Origin: Paludibacter sp.
GTDB lineage: Bacteria > Bacteroidota > Bacteroidia > Bacteroidales > Paludibacteraceae
Length of the DNA: 64,000 nucleotides
Assembly (NCBI GenBank): GCA_028690665.1
Contig: JAQVAV010000015.1
Coordinates: 26,896-90,895, forward strand
Reading direction: 5' to 3'
The notes beneath the pieces were generated by a model. The model was not told where the DNA came from, made no database searches, and was given only the letters and a program-made list of their open reading frames with translations. Shown piece after piece: positions 47,770-57,130 of the stretch. The position numbers and the translations under genes were made by a program. Position 1 is the first letter of the stretch. Every line of letters begins with the position of its first letter.

Positions 47770-48498
47770 CTACCCCATTCTGGCCTCTAATCGTGGAAGC
47801 AACTTATCCCGAACCCATTTAAAACGTGGCTCCATACGCAACAATCTTTCATACAGGGAATGAGCACTTTGCAACTCCCCTAATGCCTCATAGTTTTGAG
47901 CTATTGTTGTCAACAAATTCAAGTACAGCCAGTTAAAATCAGCTTGTTGCTGAGTTTCAATCAGCTTTGCCGCTTTTTGGTATAACTCTAACGATTTTTG
48001 TTTGTCCCCGCCAAACAGAGCAGGCGTATGATAAAAAATGTTTGCCTTATCAATAATGCCCTGAATATTTTTGCTATCCAACTGCAAGCATTTATCTATT
48101 GCTGCACTACTCTCTGGAGCAAGAGAAATGGATTTCAAATGATTGAGCCCTATTTCAAATCCGATAAAAGCGCCCTTAAAAGCATATACCGTAGGATTCT
48201 CGGGCCATTTAACCAAAACACTTTTAATTAATTCTTTAGCCTTTCCAATATAAATCTTTGCATCTTCCTTTTTCTTATGCCCGATAAGGTATCCCGTATA
48301 ACCATAAATATAACTAAGCAACTCAAGCTTCTTATTTAAAGTAGCCGGATTATCTCTCTCAATAGTGTAAATAACAGAAGCCCATGTAGACATATCACCG
48401 TTGAGATAAGCCTGATAAATTATTTTCTGATAAGCATTCTGGGCATTTGAACCTATAACAACAAACGATATTAAAATAAAAACAATAAATCTTTTCAT
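47770..48498 (-). CDS. Exported TPR-like helical repeat protein
   Basis: A 242-residue protein beginning with the signal peptide MKRFIVFILISFVVIGSNAQ, so periplasmic. The body is a helical solenoid that resembles degenerate tetratricopeptide repeats, for example SKNIQGIIDKANIFYHTPALFGG with DKQKSLELYQKAAKL, and LYLNLLTTIAQNYEALGELQ with SAHSLYERLLRMEP. The Met at 48496-48498 is taken as start since it directly precedes the signal. Function is unknown; such proteins usually mediate protein contacts. It is divergent from the thiamin-riboswitch receptor gene. Confidence 0.8.
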   Translation of the reverse strand: MKRFIVFILISFVVIGSNAQNAYQKIIYQAYLNGDMSTWASVIYTIERDNPATLNKKLELLSYIYGYTGYLIGHKKKEDAKIYIGKAKELIKSVLVKWPENPTVYAFKGAFIGFEIGLNHLKSISLAPESSAAIDKCLQLDSKNIQGIIDKANIFYHTPALFGGDKQKSLELYQKAAKLIETQQQADFNWLYLNLLTTIAQNYEALGELQSAHSLYERLLRMEPRFKWVRDKLLPRLEARMG

Positions 48499-48640
48499 AT
48501 ACAATTTATTCCAAATCAACATTTTACACAAGCGATGCTTCAACAACGAACAAAAATAACAAATAAATTCTGATTAATCAGAAAACAATTATCTCACACC
48601 GTTGTTTACTTTGACAACTATGCAAATTCAAATTATTTTG

Positions 48641-48648
48641 TACCTTTG
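48641..48648 (+). promoter_or_regulatory. -7 promoter element ahead of the TPP riboswitch
   Basis: TACCTTTG matches TAnnTTTG, about 60 bp upstream of the TPP aptamer. A TTTG at 48610-48613 is 27 bp away, longer than the normal spacer, so the -33 element is unclear. Confidence 0.5.
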
Positions 48649-48704
48649 CAGCCGGTTTAGTAAACAGACATTCTGTTATTAAACCAAAAAACTTTCATTA
48701 ATTA

Positions 48705-48782
48705 CACAATGGGGTGCCTAAATATCACGGGCTGAGATCATACCCTTTGAACCTGCACGGGTAATTCCGGGAAGGGAAAAAG
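48705..48782 (+). ncRNA. TPP riboswitch (THI element)
   Basis: The conserved TPP aptamer is easy to read: GGGGTGCC (48711-48718), GGGCTGAGATCATACCC (48729-48745), TTTGAACCTG, then CGGGTAATTCCGGGAAGGGAA (in two parts, 48758-48778). CTGAGA and ACCCTTTGAACCTG are the pyrimidine-sensor and helix junction hallmarks. It precedes the TonB receptor gene by about 75 bp. I see no intrinsic terminator between them. A GGGCT at 48729-48733 could pair with AGCCC near 48813, so control may act on translation; that is inference. Thiamin pyrophosphate should repress the receptor. Confidence 0.95.
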
Positions 48783-48857
48783 AAAATCTTATTTTTACAT
48801 AGCCTTTATTTTAAGCCCTCATTTCATTTTGTTACACTCAAAAAATAACTAAATGTT

Positions 48858-51293
48858 ATGAGAAGAATTTTTTTTATTGCTTTCATGCAAGTATGTGCAT
48901 TTGCCCTTTTTGCACAACAAACTGTAAAGGGCCGGGTATTGGACGAAAACGGAGAACCGTTGACCGGAGCATCTGTTTTCGTGGAAAATGTTGGTCAAAG
49001 TACCAATGATAAAGGAGAATACAATTTCCCTGATATAAAAGGGAAAACAGTTACTCTAAAAATAAGTTACATAGGCTACGAAACTTACAATCATGTGGTG
49101 GCTATCCCCTTCAACAAAGAGATAAAGCTGCAAAAATCAGTAGGGCTTTTGCAGGAAATAACTGTCTCATCGCTTCGCGCCAACGACAAATCGCCGGTTG
49201 CATACACCAATGTAAGTAAAGAAACCATTGAAAAAACAAATTTTGGCCAGGATATTCCGTACCTGCTGACAATGACTCCCTCGTTTGTAGCCACATCAGA
49301 TGCCGGTAACGGAATCGGATATACCGGGTTCCGGATAAGAGGGACGGATGCATCCCGTATCAATGTCACAATCAATGGTATTCCATACAACGATGCGGAT
49401 GAACAGGGAACTTACTGGGTAGATATACCTGATTTTGCATCTTCGGTTGAGAATCTTCAGGTTCAACGCGGAGTTGGAACTTCGACGAATGGAGCAGGAG
49501 CTTTCGGAGCAAACATCAATATGCAAACCAGTAATTTCTCAGAGAATGCATCCGGTGAAATTGGTGTTTCCGGAGGATCGTTTGGAACGGTAAAAGCAAC
49601 GGCAAAAGCAAGCACAGGGCTTATGGGGGGACATTGGGCTGTTGACACCCGCTTATCACGTATTCACTCCGATGGCTATATCGACCGGGCCACGACGGAC
49701 ATGAGTTCCTATTTTGTACAAGCCGGATATTACGCAGAAAAAACAACAGTAAAACTTCTGACATTTGGCGGAACTGAAAAAACTTATCATGCATGGGATG
49801 GGATATCGGCTGATACGCTGAAAACAAATCGTACATACAATCCCTGCGGATATATGGGAGATGATGCAAATGGTAACCAATTATACTATAAAAATCAGAC
49901 AGACAACTACATTCAAACTAATTATCAGTTACTGGCCATACAAAATCTGACTCCGGAACTCACTTTAAATGCAGGATTGCATTACACTCGAGGAGATGGT
50001 TATTATGAACAATATAAAGATAATGAAACTCTGACAGAATATGGATTGTCATCTTTTACTGTTGACGGAGAAACTATCGAGTCAACCGATCTTGTTCGAC
50101 AAAAATGGATGGGAAATAATTTTGCAGGCGGTATATTCTCTTTAAATTATGATACAAAAAAACTTTCCGCAGTATTAGGTGGTGCATTAAATGACTACTG
50201 GGGACAACACTGGGGAGATGTTACCTGGGTAAAGAACTATATTGGCACCATATATCCAGATTCAGAATATTATCGCAGCGATATAAATAAATGGGACGGA
50301 AACATCTATCTGAAAGCGAATTATAAAATCACTAAAAAATTGAACGGCTATGCCGATTTACAATACCGCCATGTAAAATACAGTTTAAACGGAACCAACG
50401 ATAACTGGGATTACACAATTAATCAAATGCAGGTTTTAAATATAAATAAAACGTTCAATTTTTTCAATCCGAAAGTCGGCTTATTGTATAGTTTAAATAA
50501 AAACAATGATCTTTTTGCATCATTTGCAATTGCCAACCGAGAACCGACCCGCACCAACTATACCGATGGTTCGGAGAATTCATGGCCAACTCCTGAAAAA
50601 TTATACGATTACGAAACCGGATATAAATACAAAAGTCAAAATCTGAGTTTCGGAGCAAATCTATATTATATGAACTACAAAGACCAGCTTATTCTTACAG
50701 GAAAAATAAACGACATCGGAGAAGCGCTGACCGAAAATATTGCAAAAAGCTATCGTGCTGGGATTGAACTTGTTGCTGGAATAAATGTGGCAAACTGGTT
50801 ACGTTGGGATGGTGCCATCACTCTCAGCCGGAACAGAATTAAAAACTTTACGGAATATGTAGATATTTACGATGCCAACTGGGATTGGACCAGGCAACAG
50901 GAAAATCAATTAAAAGACACCCCTATCGCATTTAGTCCAACCGTAACAGGTAAAAGTTTATTTTCATTTACAGTTGCCGGATTTGAGGCTGGAATACAAT
51001 CCATATACGTAGATAAACAATATGTAGATAATACAGGCTCTGCAGACAGAATGTTAGATGCATATTTTGTAAATAACTTGAGAATGAGTTATACTATACC
51101 CGTTAAAGGAATACAAAGTATTTCCTTTAACCTACTTCTCAATAATTTATTAAATGAAATGTACGAAAGTAGTGCATGGGTCTATTCATACTACTTCCAA
51201 GAAAGTGCCAACAAGACGATAAGATGTAATGATTTTGGGTATTCTCCACAAGCCGGATTTAATTTTCTCGCAGGTATTACCATTAAATTATAA
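48858..51293 (+). CDS. TonB-dependent outer-membrane receptor under TPP control (probable thiamin-compound receptor)
   Basis: An 811-residue outer-membrane protein. Signal peptide to about residue 20 (ALFAQQ). A CarboxypepD_reg-like domain follows (about 22-105; VKGRVLDENGEPLTGASVFVE). The plug (about 115-220) has TGFRIRGTDASRINVTINGIPYND and LQVQRGVGTSTNGAGAFGANI. A 22-strand-type beta-barrel fills the rest and ends GYSPQAGFNFLAGITIKL. The TPP riboswitch 75 bp upstream indicates import of thiamin or a precursor, as shown for TPP-controlled receptors of Bacteroides. No inner-membrane partner (PnuT) or thiamin kinase follows here, so any partners are elsewhere. No SusD-like gene is paired. Confidence 0.93.
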   Translation: MRRIFFIAFMQVCAFALFAQQTVKGRVLDENGEPLTGASVFVENVGQSTNDKGEYNFPDIKGKTVTLKISYIGYETYNHVVAIPFNKEIKLQKSVGLLQEITVSSLRANDKSPVAYTNVSKETIEKTNFGQDIPYLLTMTPSFVATSDAGNGIGYTGFRIRGTDASRINVTINGIPYNDADEQGTYWVDIPDFASSVENLQVQRGVGTSTNGAGAFGANINMQTSNFSENASGEIGVSGGSFGTVKATAKASTGLMGGHWAVDTRLSRIHSDGYIDRATTDMSSYFVQAGYYAEKTTVKLLTFGGTEKTYHAWDGISADTLKTNRTYNPCGYMGDDANGNQLYYKNQTDNYIQTNYQLLAIQNLTPELTLNAGLHYTRGDGYYEQYKDNETLTEYGLSSFTVDGETIESTDLVRQKWMGNNFAGGIFSLNYDTKKLSAVLGGALNDYWGQHWGDVTWVKNYIGTIYPDSEYYRSDINKWDGNIYLKANYKITKKLNGYADLQYRHVKYSLNGTNDNWDYTINQMQVLNINKTFNFFNPKVGLLYSLNKNNDLFASFAIANREPTRTNYTDGSENSWPTPEKLYDYETGYKYKSQNLSFGANLYYMNYKDQLILTGKINDIGEALTENIAKSYRAGIELVAGINVANWLRWDGAITLSRNRIKNFTEYVDIYDANWDWTRQQENQLKDTPIAFSPTVTGKSLFSFTVAGFEAGIQSIYVDKQYVDNTGSADRMLDAYFVNNLRMSYTIPVKGIQSISFNLLLNNLLNEMYESSAWVYSYYFQESANKTIRCNDFGYSPQAGFNFLAGITIKL

Positions 51294-51326
51294 AATATCA
51301 CTTTATTGTATATTTATAGTTGTTTT

Positions 51327-51364
51327 AAAATGGTCGGAGCAGTTCCTCCGGCCATTTTTTATAA
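51327..51364 (+). terminator. Rho-independent terminator after the TonB receptor gene
   Basis: AAAATGGTCGGAG pairs with CTCCGGCCATTTT (one G-T pair) around CAGTTC, followed by a T run. It starts 34 bp after the stop codon. Confidence 0.85.
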
Positions 51365-51539
51365 AGACCAATTCCACATTAAAAAGTATGCTTTTTTGTT
51401 TTAATGATTATTATACATAATTTACGGCTTAATGAAAAACATTTTATGGCCGTATACGTTTTTTACATATAAAAGCACAAAGATTATTTAACAGCACTTT
51501 ACACGGTTTTTCAGACTAAATTAAATCAAAAAAATCCGT

Positions 51540-51570
51540 TTTGAAAAGTGGAAAAAAAATAGTAATTTTG
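51540..51570 (+). promoter_or_regulatory. Consensus Bacteroidetes promoter of rpoD
   Basis: TTTG (51540-51543), a 19-bp spacer and TAATTTTG (51563-51570) give an exact TTTG-N19-TAnnTTTG promoter. It ends 22 bp before the ATG, so the leader is short. Confidence 0.8.
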
Positions 51571-51592
51571 CGAGCTAATTTTCTATATAGGA

Positions 51593-52456
51593 ATGAGACA
51601 ATTAAAAATTACAAAATCGATTACAAATCGGGAAAGTGCATCTCTTGACAAATACTTGCAAGAGATTGGACGCGAAGATCTTATCACAGTTGAGGAAGAA
51701 GTTGAGCTGGCTCAGAGAATCAGGAACGGGGACAGAATTGCACTCGAAAAACTGACCAGGGCTAATTTACGTTTCGTTGTATCTGTGGCAAAGCAGTACC
51801 AAAATCAGGGGCTAAGTTTGCCGGACCTTATCAACGAAGGAAACCTTGGACTCATTAAAGCTGCCGAAAAGTTCGACGAAACCCGCGGTTTTAAATTCAT
51901 TTCTTATGCTGTATGGTGGATTCGCCAGTCAATTTTGCAGGCTTTAGCCGAACAATCTCGTATCGTCCGTCTGCCTTTGAATCAAGTTGGTTCGTTGAAT
52001 AAAATCAACAAAGCCTTCTCTAAATTCGAACAGGAAAACGAACGTCGTCCTTCACCGGAAGAACTTTCAGAACAGTTGGACATTCCGGTCGACAAGATTG
52101 CCGACACGATGAAAGTTTCCGGACGTCATATTTCTGTAGATGCTCCTTTCGTTGAAGGAGAAGACAACAGTTTGTTGGACGTAATGGTAAACGATGATTC
52201 TCCAAATGCCGACAGAGCTTTGATCAACGAATCACTATCCAAAGAAATTGAACGGGTTTTGGCGCATACACTTTCTGACAGAGAACGCGATATTGTAAAA
52301 AAATTCTTTGGTATCGGAGTTCCCGAAATGACTCTTGAAGAAATCGGGGACGAGTTTGGACTGACACGTGAACGTGTCCGTCAGATTAAAGAAAAAGCAA
52401 TCAGAAAACTAAGGCCAAATTCAAAAAGCAAACTGCTTAAAAGTTTTCTTGGCTAA
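51593..52456 (+). CDS. rpoD: Primary RNA polymerase sigma factor RpoD (Bacteroidetes type)
   Basis: A 287-residue sigma-70 factor, shorter than the proteobacterial RpoD because it lacks region 1.1 and the non-conserved insert, as is normal for Bacteroidetes. Region 1.2 is [23 protein letters not shown]. Region 2 holds [22 protein letters not shown] and the -10-recognition helix [21 protein letters not shown]. Region 3 follows, and region 4 carries [23 protein letters not shown]. It reads the unusual -33/-7 promoters seen in this window, including its own exact-match promoter. A terminator follows at once, so it is monocistronic. Confidence 0.96.
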   Translation: MRQLKITKSITNRESASLDKYLQEIGREDLITVEEEVELAQRIRNGDRIALEKLTRANLRFVVSVAKQYQNQGLSLPDLINEGNLGLIKAAEKFDETRGFKFISYAVWWIRQSILQALAEQSRIVRLPLNQVGSLNKINKAFSKFEQENERRPSPEELSEQLDIPVDKIADTMKVSGRHISVDAPFVEGEDNSLLDVMVNDDSPNADRALINESLSKEIERVLAHTLSDRERDIVKKFFGIGVPEMTLEEIGDEFGLTRERVRQIKEKAIRKLRPNSKSKLLKSFLG

Positions 52457-52474
52457 AATTAAAAAACGATTTTC

Positions 52475-52503
52475 AAGCGAAGCGGTTATGCTTCGCTTTT
52501 TTT
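52475..52503 (+). terminator. Rho-independent terminator after rpoD
   Basis: AAGCGAAGC (52475-52483) pairs with GCTTCGCTT (52490-52498) around a six-base loop and is followed by T residues to 52503. Confidence 0.92.
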
Positions 52504-52516
52504 ATCCCGTATAAAG

Positions 52517-52804
52517 ATGAAAAAAGGAACCGGACTCTTGTTTTGCATAATAATGGATGTTTTAGGGAGCCTTAGCTACTTATGGCCGGTTTTCGGAGAA
52601 TGGTTCGACCTTATATGGGCTCCGGTTTCAGCATATATCTTTTATAAAAAATTCGGTTCAAAGACTGGCACGCTCATAGAATTTACAGAGGAATTATTAC
52701 CCTATACCGATATACTTCCTACTTTCACCATCATGTATTTCTACAACAAGGTATTTTCAAAAAAGAAGTCAACGATCAACAATTCAAAAGAAACTGATTT
52801 ATGA
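52517..52804 (+). CDS. Small hypothetical membrane protein
   Basis: A 95-residue protein with two likely membrane segments, LLFCIIMDVLGSLSYLWPVF (about 7-26) and a second around FDLIWAPVSAYIFYKKFG, and a basic C-terminal tail (FSKKKSTINNSKE). Similar short proteins of unknown role occur in Bacteroidetes; I cannot name a family. Its stop overlaps the next ATG in an ATGA arrangement, so it is translationally coupled to the amidotransferase gene. It begins 13 bp after the rpoD terminator. Confidence 0.75.
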   Translation: MKKGTGLLFCIIMDVLGSLSYLWPVFGEWFDLIWAPVSAYIFYKKFGSKTGTLIEFTEELLPYTDILPTFTIMYFYNKVFSKKKSTINNSKETDL

Positions 52805-53505
52805 AAAAGCGCTCTATTCACACTTTAATGCACGTGCCTTATGAAGGATTAGGCTGTATCGAAAACTGGACAAAAATTAAAGGCTATCAGGTTTCTTACA
52901 CTAAATTCTACGAAGATATTACGTTCCCCGACATTTCAGACATCGATATGCTGATTATAATGGGAGGCCCAATGAGTGTGTATGAAGAACTGCAATTCCC
53001 GTGGTTAATTCAGGAAAGAGCATTTATCAAATCTGTCATAGAAGCCGGAAAAACGGTATTGGGGATTTGCCTTGGATCGCAATTGTTGGCCGAAGTACTC
53101 GGAGCAAAAGTATATCCTAATCATGTAAAAGAAATTGGTTGGTTTGATATTCAGAAAACCGATTCAGGAAAAAGCAACTCTATCTTATCTGATGTTGACG
53201 AACAGTTTAAAGTTTTTCACTGGCATGGAGACACTTATGACATTCCACCTCACTGCGAACATCTGTTTCAAACTTCCAACTGCCGTAATCAGGCCTTCTT
53301 GTACAACAACAAAGTATTAGGACTGCAATTTCACTTTGAGGTAACAGAAAGTACCCTGACAGGGATGGTTGAAAACGGTAAAAATGAATTAAAAAAATCA
53401 GAAACGGTACAAAGTGCCGAAGAAATTCTATCAACAACCGGATACATTAACAATAATAACAAAATGATGTATTCAATCCTTGACCGACTTGAGAATCAAC
53501 TTTGA
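52801..53505 (+). CDS. Class I glutamine amidotransferase (GMP synthase-like GATase)
   Basis: A 234-residue cytosolic protein consisting of one class I glutaminase domain. The oxyanion strand MLIIMGGPMSVYEE, the nucleophile Cys in VLGICLGSQLLAEVLGAKVY (about residue 83), and the His/Glu pair in LGLQFHFEVTE complete the triad. WHGDTYDIPPHCEHLF is typical of stand-alone GATases of the PF00117 group, such as those acting on gamma-glutamyl compounds or uncharacterised amines. No synthase partner is adjacent, so the acceptor is unknown. The start overlaps the stop of the small membrane protein gene. Confidence 0.9.
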   Translation: MKKRSIHTLMHVPYEGLGCIENWTKIKGYQVSYTKFYEDITFPDISDIDMLIIMGGPMSVYEELQFPWLIQERAFIKSVIEAGKTVLGICLGSQLLAEVLGAKVYPNHVKEIGWFDIQKTDSGKSNSILSDVDEQFKVFHWHGDTYDIPPHCEHLFQTSNCRNQAFLYNNKVLGLQFHFEVTESTLTGMVENGKNELKKSETVQSAEEILSTTGYINNNNKMMYSILDRLENQL

Positions 53506-53549
53506 TTACTCAGCAAAAAAACATTCAATATTCAGCCAAGTTTATTAAT

Positions 53550-54743
53550 CTAAAACGGTCTCTTATAAAGCATACGTTTTGTTCTGAAAACCCAGTTGGA
53601 ATAACGTACCAGCAAAAGTACGAGAATAGGAAACACAGCGCTATTAAATGATTGTATAGATAGTGCAAGTACAAGCATGGCCAAACCAATTAAAATAATA
53701 TTCAACAATTGATAAAAAAACAAAGGCCTTTGCATTTTTCGAAATAAAATCAGAATCCCTGCCACAATATTTACCGGATTCAACCAAAGGATATTCAGAT
53801 TCATTTTCACTAATGGATGTACCGAAAAGAAGGACAAATAAAACACAATCAATCCGGCAAGTCCTGTAACAACAAGCAACATAGAATCAACCACAACAAA
53901 ATACTTTCGTTTTATAACCTCCAGAACAGACAACCCTATTCCTAAAATCATAAGCAAATAAAATACAAATACCGGATTATCAAATAATCCGGGCCGCACC
54001 GTGGCTTCTTTTTCGGCAGACACAAGCAACCGTCTTTCCACAATCAACGGTTTTTCGTTTTTTGTACCTTTCTCTGTAATTTTAGCCGACTCAAAAGCAT
54101 GCATCAATTCCTCCGGCAGAAAGAAACTCTCAAACCGAGTAGCATCTGTATCGGCATCCTTACCCAGTAATAAATCAATACCAAATTTTGTCCATGAGTT
54201 TCCCAGATAAGCATCTATCCATTGTCTGAATGTTTTGACATCTGTTTTATCATAACGAACGTATCCGCTCACAGCTGAAAGTATTTTATCCCGGGGGCGT
54301 GTAGCACAATTATCAAAAACAAAGTTATACCTGTATTTTCTATTTTCAGGTTTAAAATTTTCCAACAAAGACTCAATTAATTTCTGTTTTTCCCTGGGGG
54401 TCAGATTCAAAACCTGCTCCCATACATTTGAATTCCGGCTTTGATATTCGGGTAAAAACATATTAGTAGGAACGACCCCTAAATAGTAATCCGTCTCCCC
54501 CTTAATAAACTTCAATATGAAATTATCTGTCTGAAAACTAAAAATTCCATAATTAAAAACAACATCCAATTTGCTTACAGGATCGAAAAGTCTCACCCCA
54601 GAATGACCAAAACGTTCATACACCTCTTTGCCCGGAGCACAGGTTATAAGACTAATTTGGGTTGAATCGCCGAAAGACAAATATTGAGCACGCATATTCA
54701 GGGATAGAACAATAACAAGGAACAGTAAAATTTTCTTTTTCAT
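53550..54743 (-). CDS. DUF4105 domain membrane protein
   Basis: A 397-residue protein. A signal peptide (MKKKILLFLVIVLSLNMRAQ) precedes a DUF4105 domain: DSTQISLITCAPGKEVYERFGHSGVRLFDP, then TDYYLGVVPTNMFLPEYQSRN and YNFVFDNCATRPRDKILSAVS. Conserved Cys, His and Asn in these blocks recall an NlpC/P60-like cysteine peptidase fold, but activity is unproven. The C-terminal 140 residues form four or five TM helices. It is common across Bacteroidetes and functionally unknown. The Met at 54741-54743 is chosen since it directly precedes the signal peptide. Confidence 0.88.
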   Translation of the reverse strand: MKKKILLFLVIVLSLNMRAQYLSFGDSTQISLITCAPGKEVYERFGHSGVRLFDPVSKLDVVFNYGIFSFQTDNFILKFIKGETDYYLGVVPTNMFLPEYQSRNSNVWEQVLNLTPREKQKLIESLLENFKPENRKYRYNFVFDNCATRPRDKILSAVSGYVRYDKTDVKTFRQWIDAYLGNSWTKFGIDLLLGKDADTDATRFESFFLPEELMHAFESAKITEKGTKNEKPLIVERRLLVSAEKEATVRPGLFDNPVFVFYLLMILGIGLSVLEVIKRKYFVVVDSMLLVVTGLAGLIVFYLSFFSVHPLVKMNLNILWLNPVNIVAGILILFRKMQRPLFFYQLLNIILIGLAMLVLALSIQSFNSAVFPILVLLLVRYSNWVFRTKRMLYKRPF

Positions 54744-54950
54744 AAATGGGAATAATTGCTTGTCAGTCAACAAATCATGACGCCCAAACAAAACTACTGA
54801 ATAACTAATTTTATTATTGCAAATGTAATAACAATTCTTTAATCAGGGTTCAAACACCCACACAAATATCTCACTAAAACCAAATTAATGTTATCTCTGC
54901 CAGAAATAGTAATTATGTTCATTAAATAAATATTAATACATAAAAAATCA

Positions 54951-54981
54951 TTGTTTAAGTTTCCCGGATTTTGTAGCTTTG
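54951..54981 (+). promoter_or_regulatory. Bacteroidetes promoter for the lipoprotein/EEP gene set
   Basis: TTGT at 54951-54954 (near TTTG), a 19-bp spacer and TAGCTTTG at 54974-54981 match the -33/-7 pattern, 47 bp upstream of the lipoprotein ATG. Confidence 0.65.
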
Positions 54982-55028
54982 TAGAAATCGTTTTATTTCT
55001 GCATTACCCATTTTAAAATATTTGCAAA

Positions 55029-55721
55029 ATGAAATTATTCTTAAAAAAATTATTTACCGGAATAATTATTTTCACAATCATTTTCTTTTCCTCCTGTAAG
55101 TCAAAGGTTGATTCTAATGAAGACACCAGCCTCATAAAAATCAACAATAATAAATTTGAAGTATCAGACTTTGACTCGGTAACGTTAATGACCACTATGA
55201 AAATAAAAACCGAAACGGGATTTATGATCGTCGATACTGCTATTTACAGCCAGTTTACTCAAAATTCCAATCTGGAACTTTTACTCCCTGAAAAAATTTT
55301 CAAAGGGAGACTCACTAAACCGGATTTCATAACCGATGGAAGTATCCTCATTTCAGATGAAAATGTAAAACTATCAAGCCCGCTATGTATTAATACATTT
55401 AAAGCTGGAGAATACTGTGGTAAATTTGTATTTACAAATTTGAGTAAAGAAAATTATCTGGCAAAAAATAATAACATTGATTATTGCGAAGCGGTCTATA
55501 TTTATGCTGACCGTCCGGCAAAAATCAGTGGAACTAACTTCATATATCGCACAGAACTTAGTTGTAACAATCTTTACAATCAACATTATGACATTCAACT
55601 CAAAAAAGGGTGGAATCGTCTCATTTATAAATTAGACTATGTGTCTCCCGGTGTTTATAATATTGAATATTTGTCCGGCGGTTATACAACCGGTATGAAA
55701 TGGATTTACATAAGCGCTTAA
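55029..55721 (+). CDS. Hypothetical lipoprotein
   Basis: A 230-residue lipoprotein: MKLFLKKLFTGIIIFTIIFF is followed by the lipobox SSC, with Cys at residue 23. The rest is beta-rich with no family I recognise (CINTFKAGEYCGKFVFTN, KKGWNRLIYKLDYVSPGVYN, with the end SGGYTTGMKWIYISA). Aromatic residues and paired Cys suggest a folded periplasmic domain. It begins 47 bp after a good promoter and ends 4 bp before the EEP gene, so the two are likely one operon. No function is proposed. Confidence 0.8.
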   Translation: MKLFLKKLFTGIIIFTIIFFSSCKSKVDSNEDTSLIKINNNKFEVSDFDSVTLMTTMKIKTETGFMIVDTAIYSQFTQNSNLELLLPEKIFKGRLTKPDFITDGSILISDENVKLSSPLCINTFKAGEYCGKFVFTNLSKENYLAKNNNIDYCEAVYIYADRPAKISGTNFIYRTELSCNNLYNQHYDIQLKKGWNRLIYKLDYVSPGVYNIEYLSGGYTTGMKWIYISA

Positions 55722-55725
55722 TTTC

Positions 55726-56622
55726 ATGAAATATTTTGGCAAAGTACATATAACTGTTTTATTTCTGGCAACTTTTTATCTGGTGTCTGGTGTTGTTTAT
55801 GCCCAAAAAGATATAAATCTTTCGGACTCGGATACTCTTTGCATAGCCACCTATAATGTCCGCATAAGAACAATAGCAGATACAGGCCCGCGCAACTGGA
55901 AAAAGAGAAAAAATCAGGTTGCCGATCTTATCAAAAATCATCATTTTGACCTATTTGGTGTTCAGGAGCTTGATGGCCTCCGGCAGGAAAATGATTTAAA
56001 AAAGCTTTTAAAAGAATACGATCACATTTCACGGGGACGTGATGATAATGCGGGAAAAAGAGGAGAACGTCTTGCCATATTTTATGATAAAGACAGATTT
56101 GAGTTACTAAATTCTGGTCATTTTTTCTTATCCGAAACTCCTGATACCGTGAGTAAAGGTTGGGACGCTGCACTTAAGCGGATTTGTTTATGGGGTAAAT
56201 TCCATGACAACAAGACTCAACACAATTTTTACTTTTTCAATGTGCATTTCGATCATGCCGGATTTATTGCAAGGAAAGAAAGTGCAAAACTTCTCATTAA
56301 AAAGGTCAAACAAATAGCCGACAATGACACTATTTTTTGTGCCGGTGATTTTAATGCAAGCACAACAGAAAGTTCTATTTACAACACAATGACAAGTTAT
56401 CTCGCCGATAGCAGGGAAACTTCAGACAAAAGTCCAACCGGGCCGGAAGGAACATATAACAACTGGGATGTTAATTCTCAAAAATTTGGAGAAAATGTAA
56501 AAATAGATTATATATTTGTACGTAATATTCACACAAGAACATATAGTGTTATTCAAGACAGATTTTGCACTACTAATTATCCATCAGATCACTTTCCGGT
56601 TATGATAAAATGCACATTCTGA
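55726..56622 (+). CDS. Exported endonuclease/exonuclease/phosphatase family protein
   Basis: A 298-residue protein with a signal peptide (VTVLFLATFYLVSGVVYAQ type, to about residue 27). The EEP fold is clear: CIATYNVRIRT (first strand, Asn), HFDLFGVQELDG (metal Glu), HISRGRDDNAGKRGERLAIFYD, FYFFNVHFDHAG (His), IFCAGDFNAST (Asp/Asn) and YPSDHFPVMI (Asp-His pair). It should hydrolyse a phosphodiester or phosphomonoester in the periplasm or outside; nuclease or phosphatase action cannot be told apart. It is close to the endonuclease/exonuclease group of about 260 residues common in gut and soil Bacteroidetes. It follows the lipoprotein by 4 bp and precedes the DUF2809 gene by 7 bp. Confidence 0.9.
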   Translation: MKYFGKVHITVLFLATFYLVSGVVYAQKDINLSDSDTLCIATYNVRIRTIADTGPRNWKKRKNQVADLIKNHHFDLFGVQELDGLRQENDLKKLLKEYDHISRGRDDNAGKRGERLAIFYDKDRFELLNSGHFFLSETPDTVSKGWDAALKRICLWGKFHDNKTQHNFYFFNVHFDHAGFIARKESAKLLIKKVKQIADNDTIFCAGDFNASTTESSIYNTMTSYLADSRETSDKSPTGPEGTYNNWDVNSQKFGENVKIDYIFVRNIHTRTYSVIQDRFCTTNYPSDHFPVMIKCTF

Positions 56623-56629
56623 ATCAAAT

Positions 56630-57049
56630 ATGAACACAGAAATTAACCGAAACCATCTATACCGATTATTGATGCTCATCGAAGTCATAGTCTGCGGACT
56701 CACTTCCCGAAAATTCAGTTACCTTCTTCCGGATTTTGTCAACACTTATTTAGGAGATGCTCTGTGGGCTTTAATGATTTATGTTCTTTGTAGTTTATTA
56801 TTCTCTCACAAATCACGAACTACCATCGTCTTTATAAGTATAATTTTCTGCTTTTCTATTGAATTCAGTCAATTATATCATGCTCCATGGATTGACAAAA
56901 TAAGAGCAAATACTCTCGGAGGACTCATCTTAGGTTATGGCTTTCTCTATTCTGATTTAATAGCCTACAGTATCGGAGTTCTGTTTGGTTATTCAGTAGA
57001 GAAGCTCGTACAATCTTTTTCAAAAAAAACTGAGCCACTAAATTGTTAA
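56630..57049 (+). CDS. DUF2809 family membrane protein
   Basis: A 139-residue protein with four predicted TM helices and the DUF2809 signature: LTSRKFSYLLPDFVNTYLGDALWALMIY and ISIIFCFSIEFSQLYHAPWIDKIRAN followed by TLGGLILGYGF. Members of this family are widespread and uncharacterised. It is probably the third gene of the lipoprotein-EEP operon, only 7 bp after the EEP stop. Confidence 0.88.
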   Translation: MNTEINRNHLYRLLMLIEVIVCGLTSRKFSYLLPDFVNTYLGDALWALMIYVLCSLLFSHKSRTTIVFISIIFCFSIEFSQLYHAPWIDKIRANTLGGLILGYGFLYSDLIAYSIGVLFGYSVEKLVQSFSKKTEPLNC

Positions 57050-57130
57050 AAAATACCAAAAGGAGTAAACACTGATTCTGCGAACATTTCAATTAGTCAA
57101 CTTGAATGTATTTCCTTAAATTTATATATC

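Noticed and set aside
52020-52205. 61-residue minus-strand frame inside rpoD
   Set aside because: An antisense shadow of the conserved sigma factor with no features of its own.
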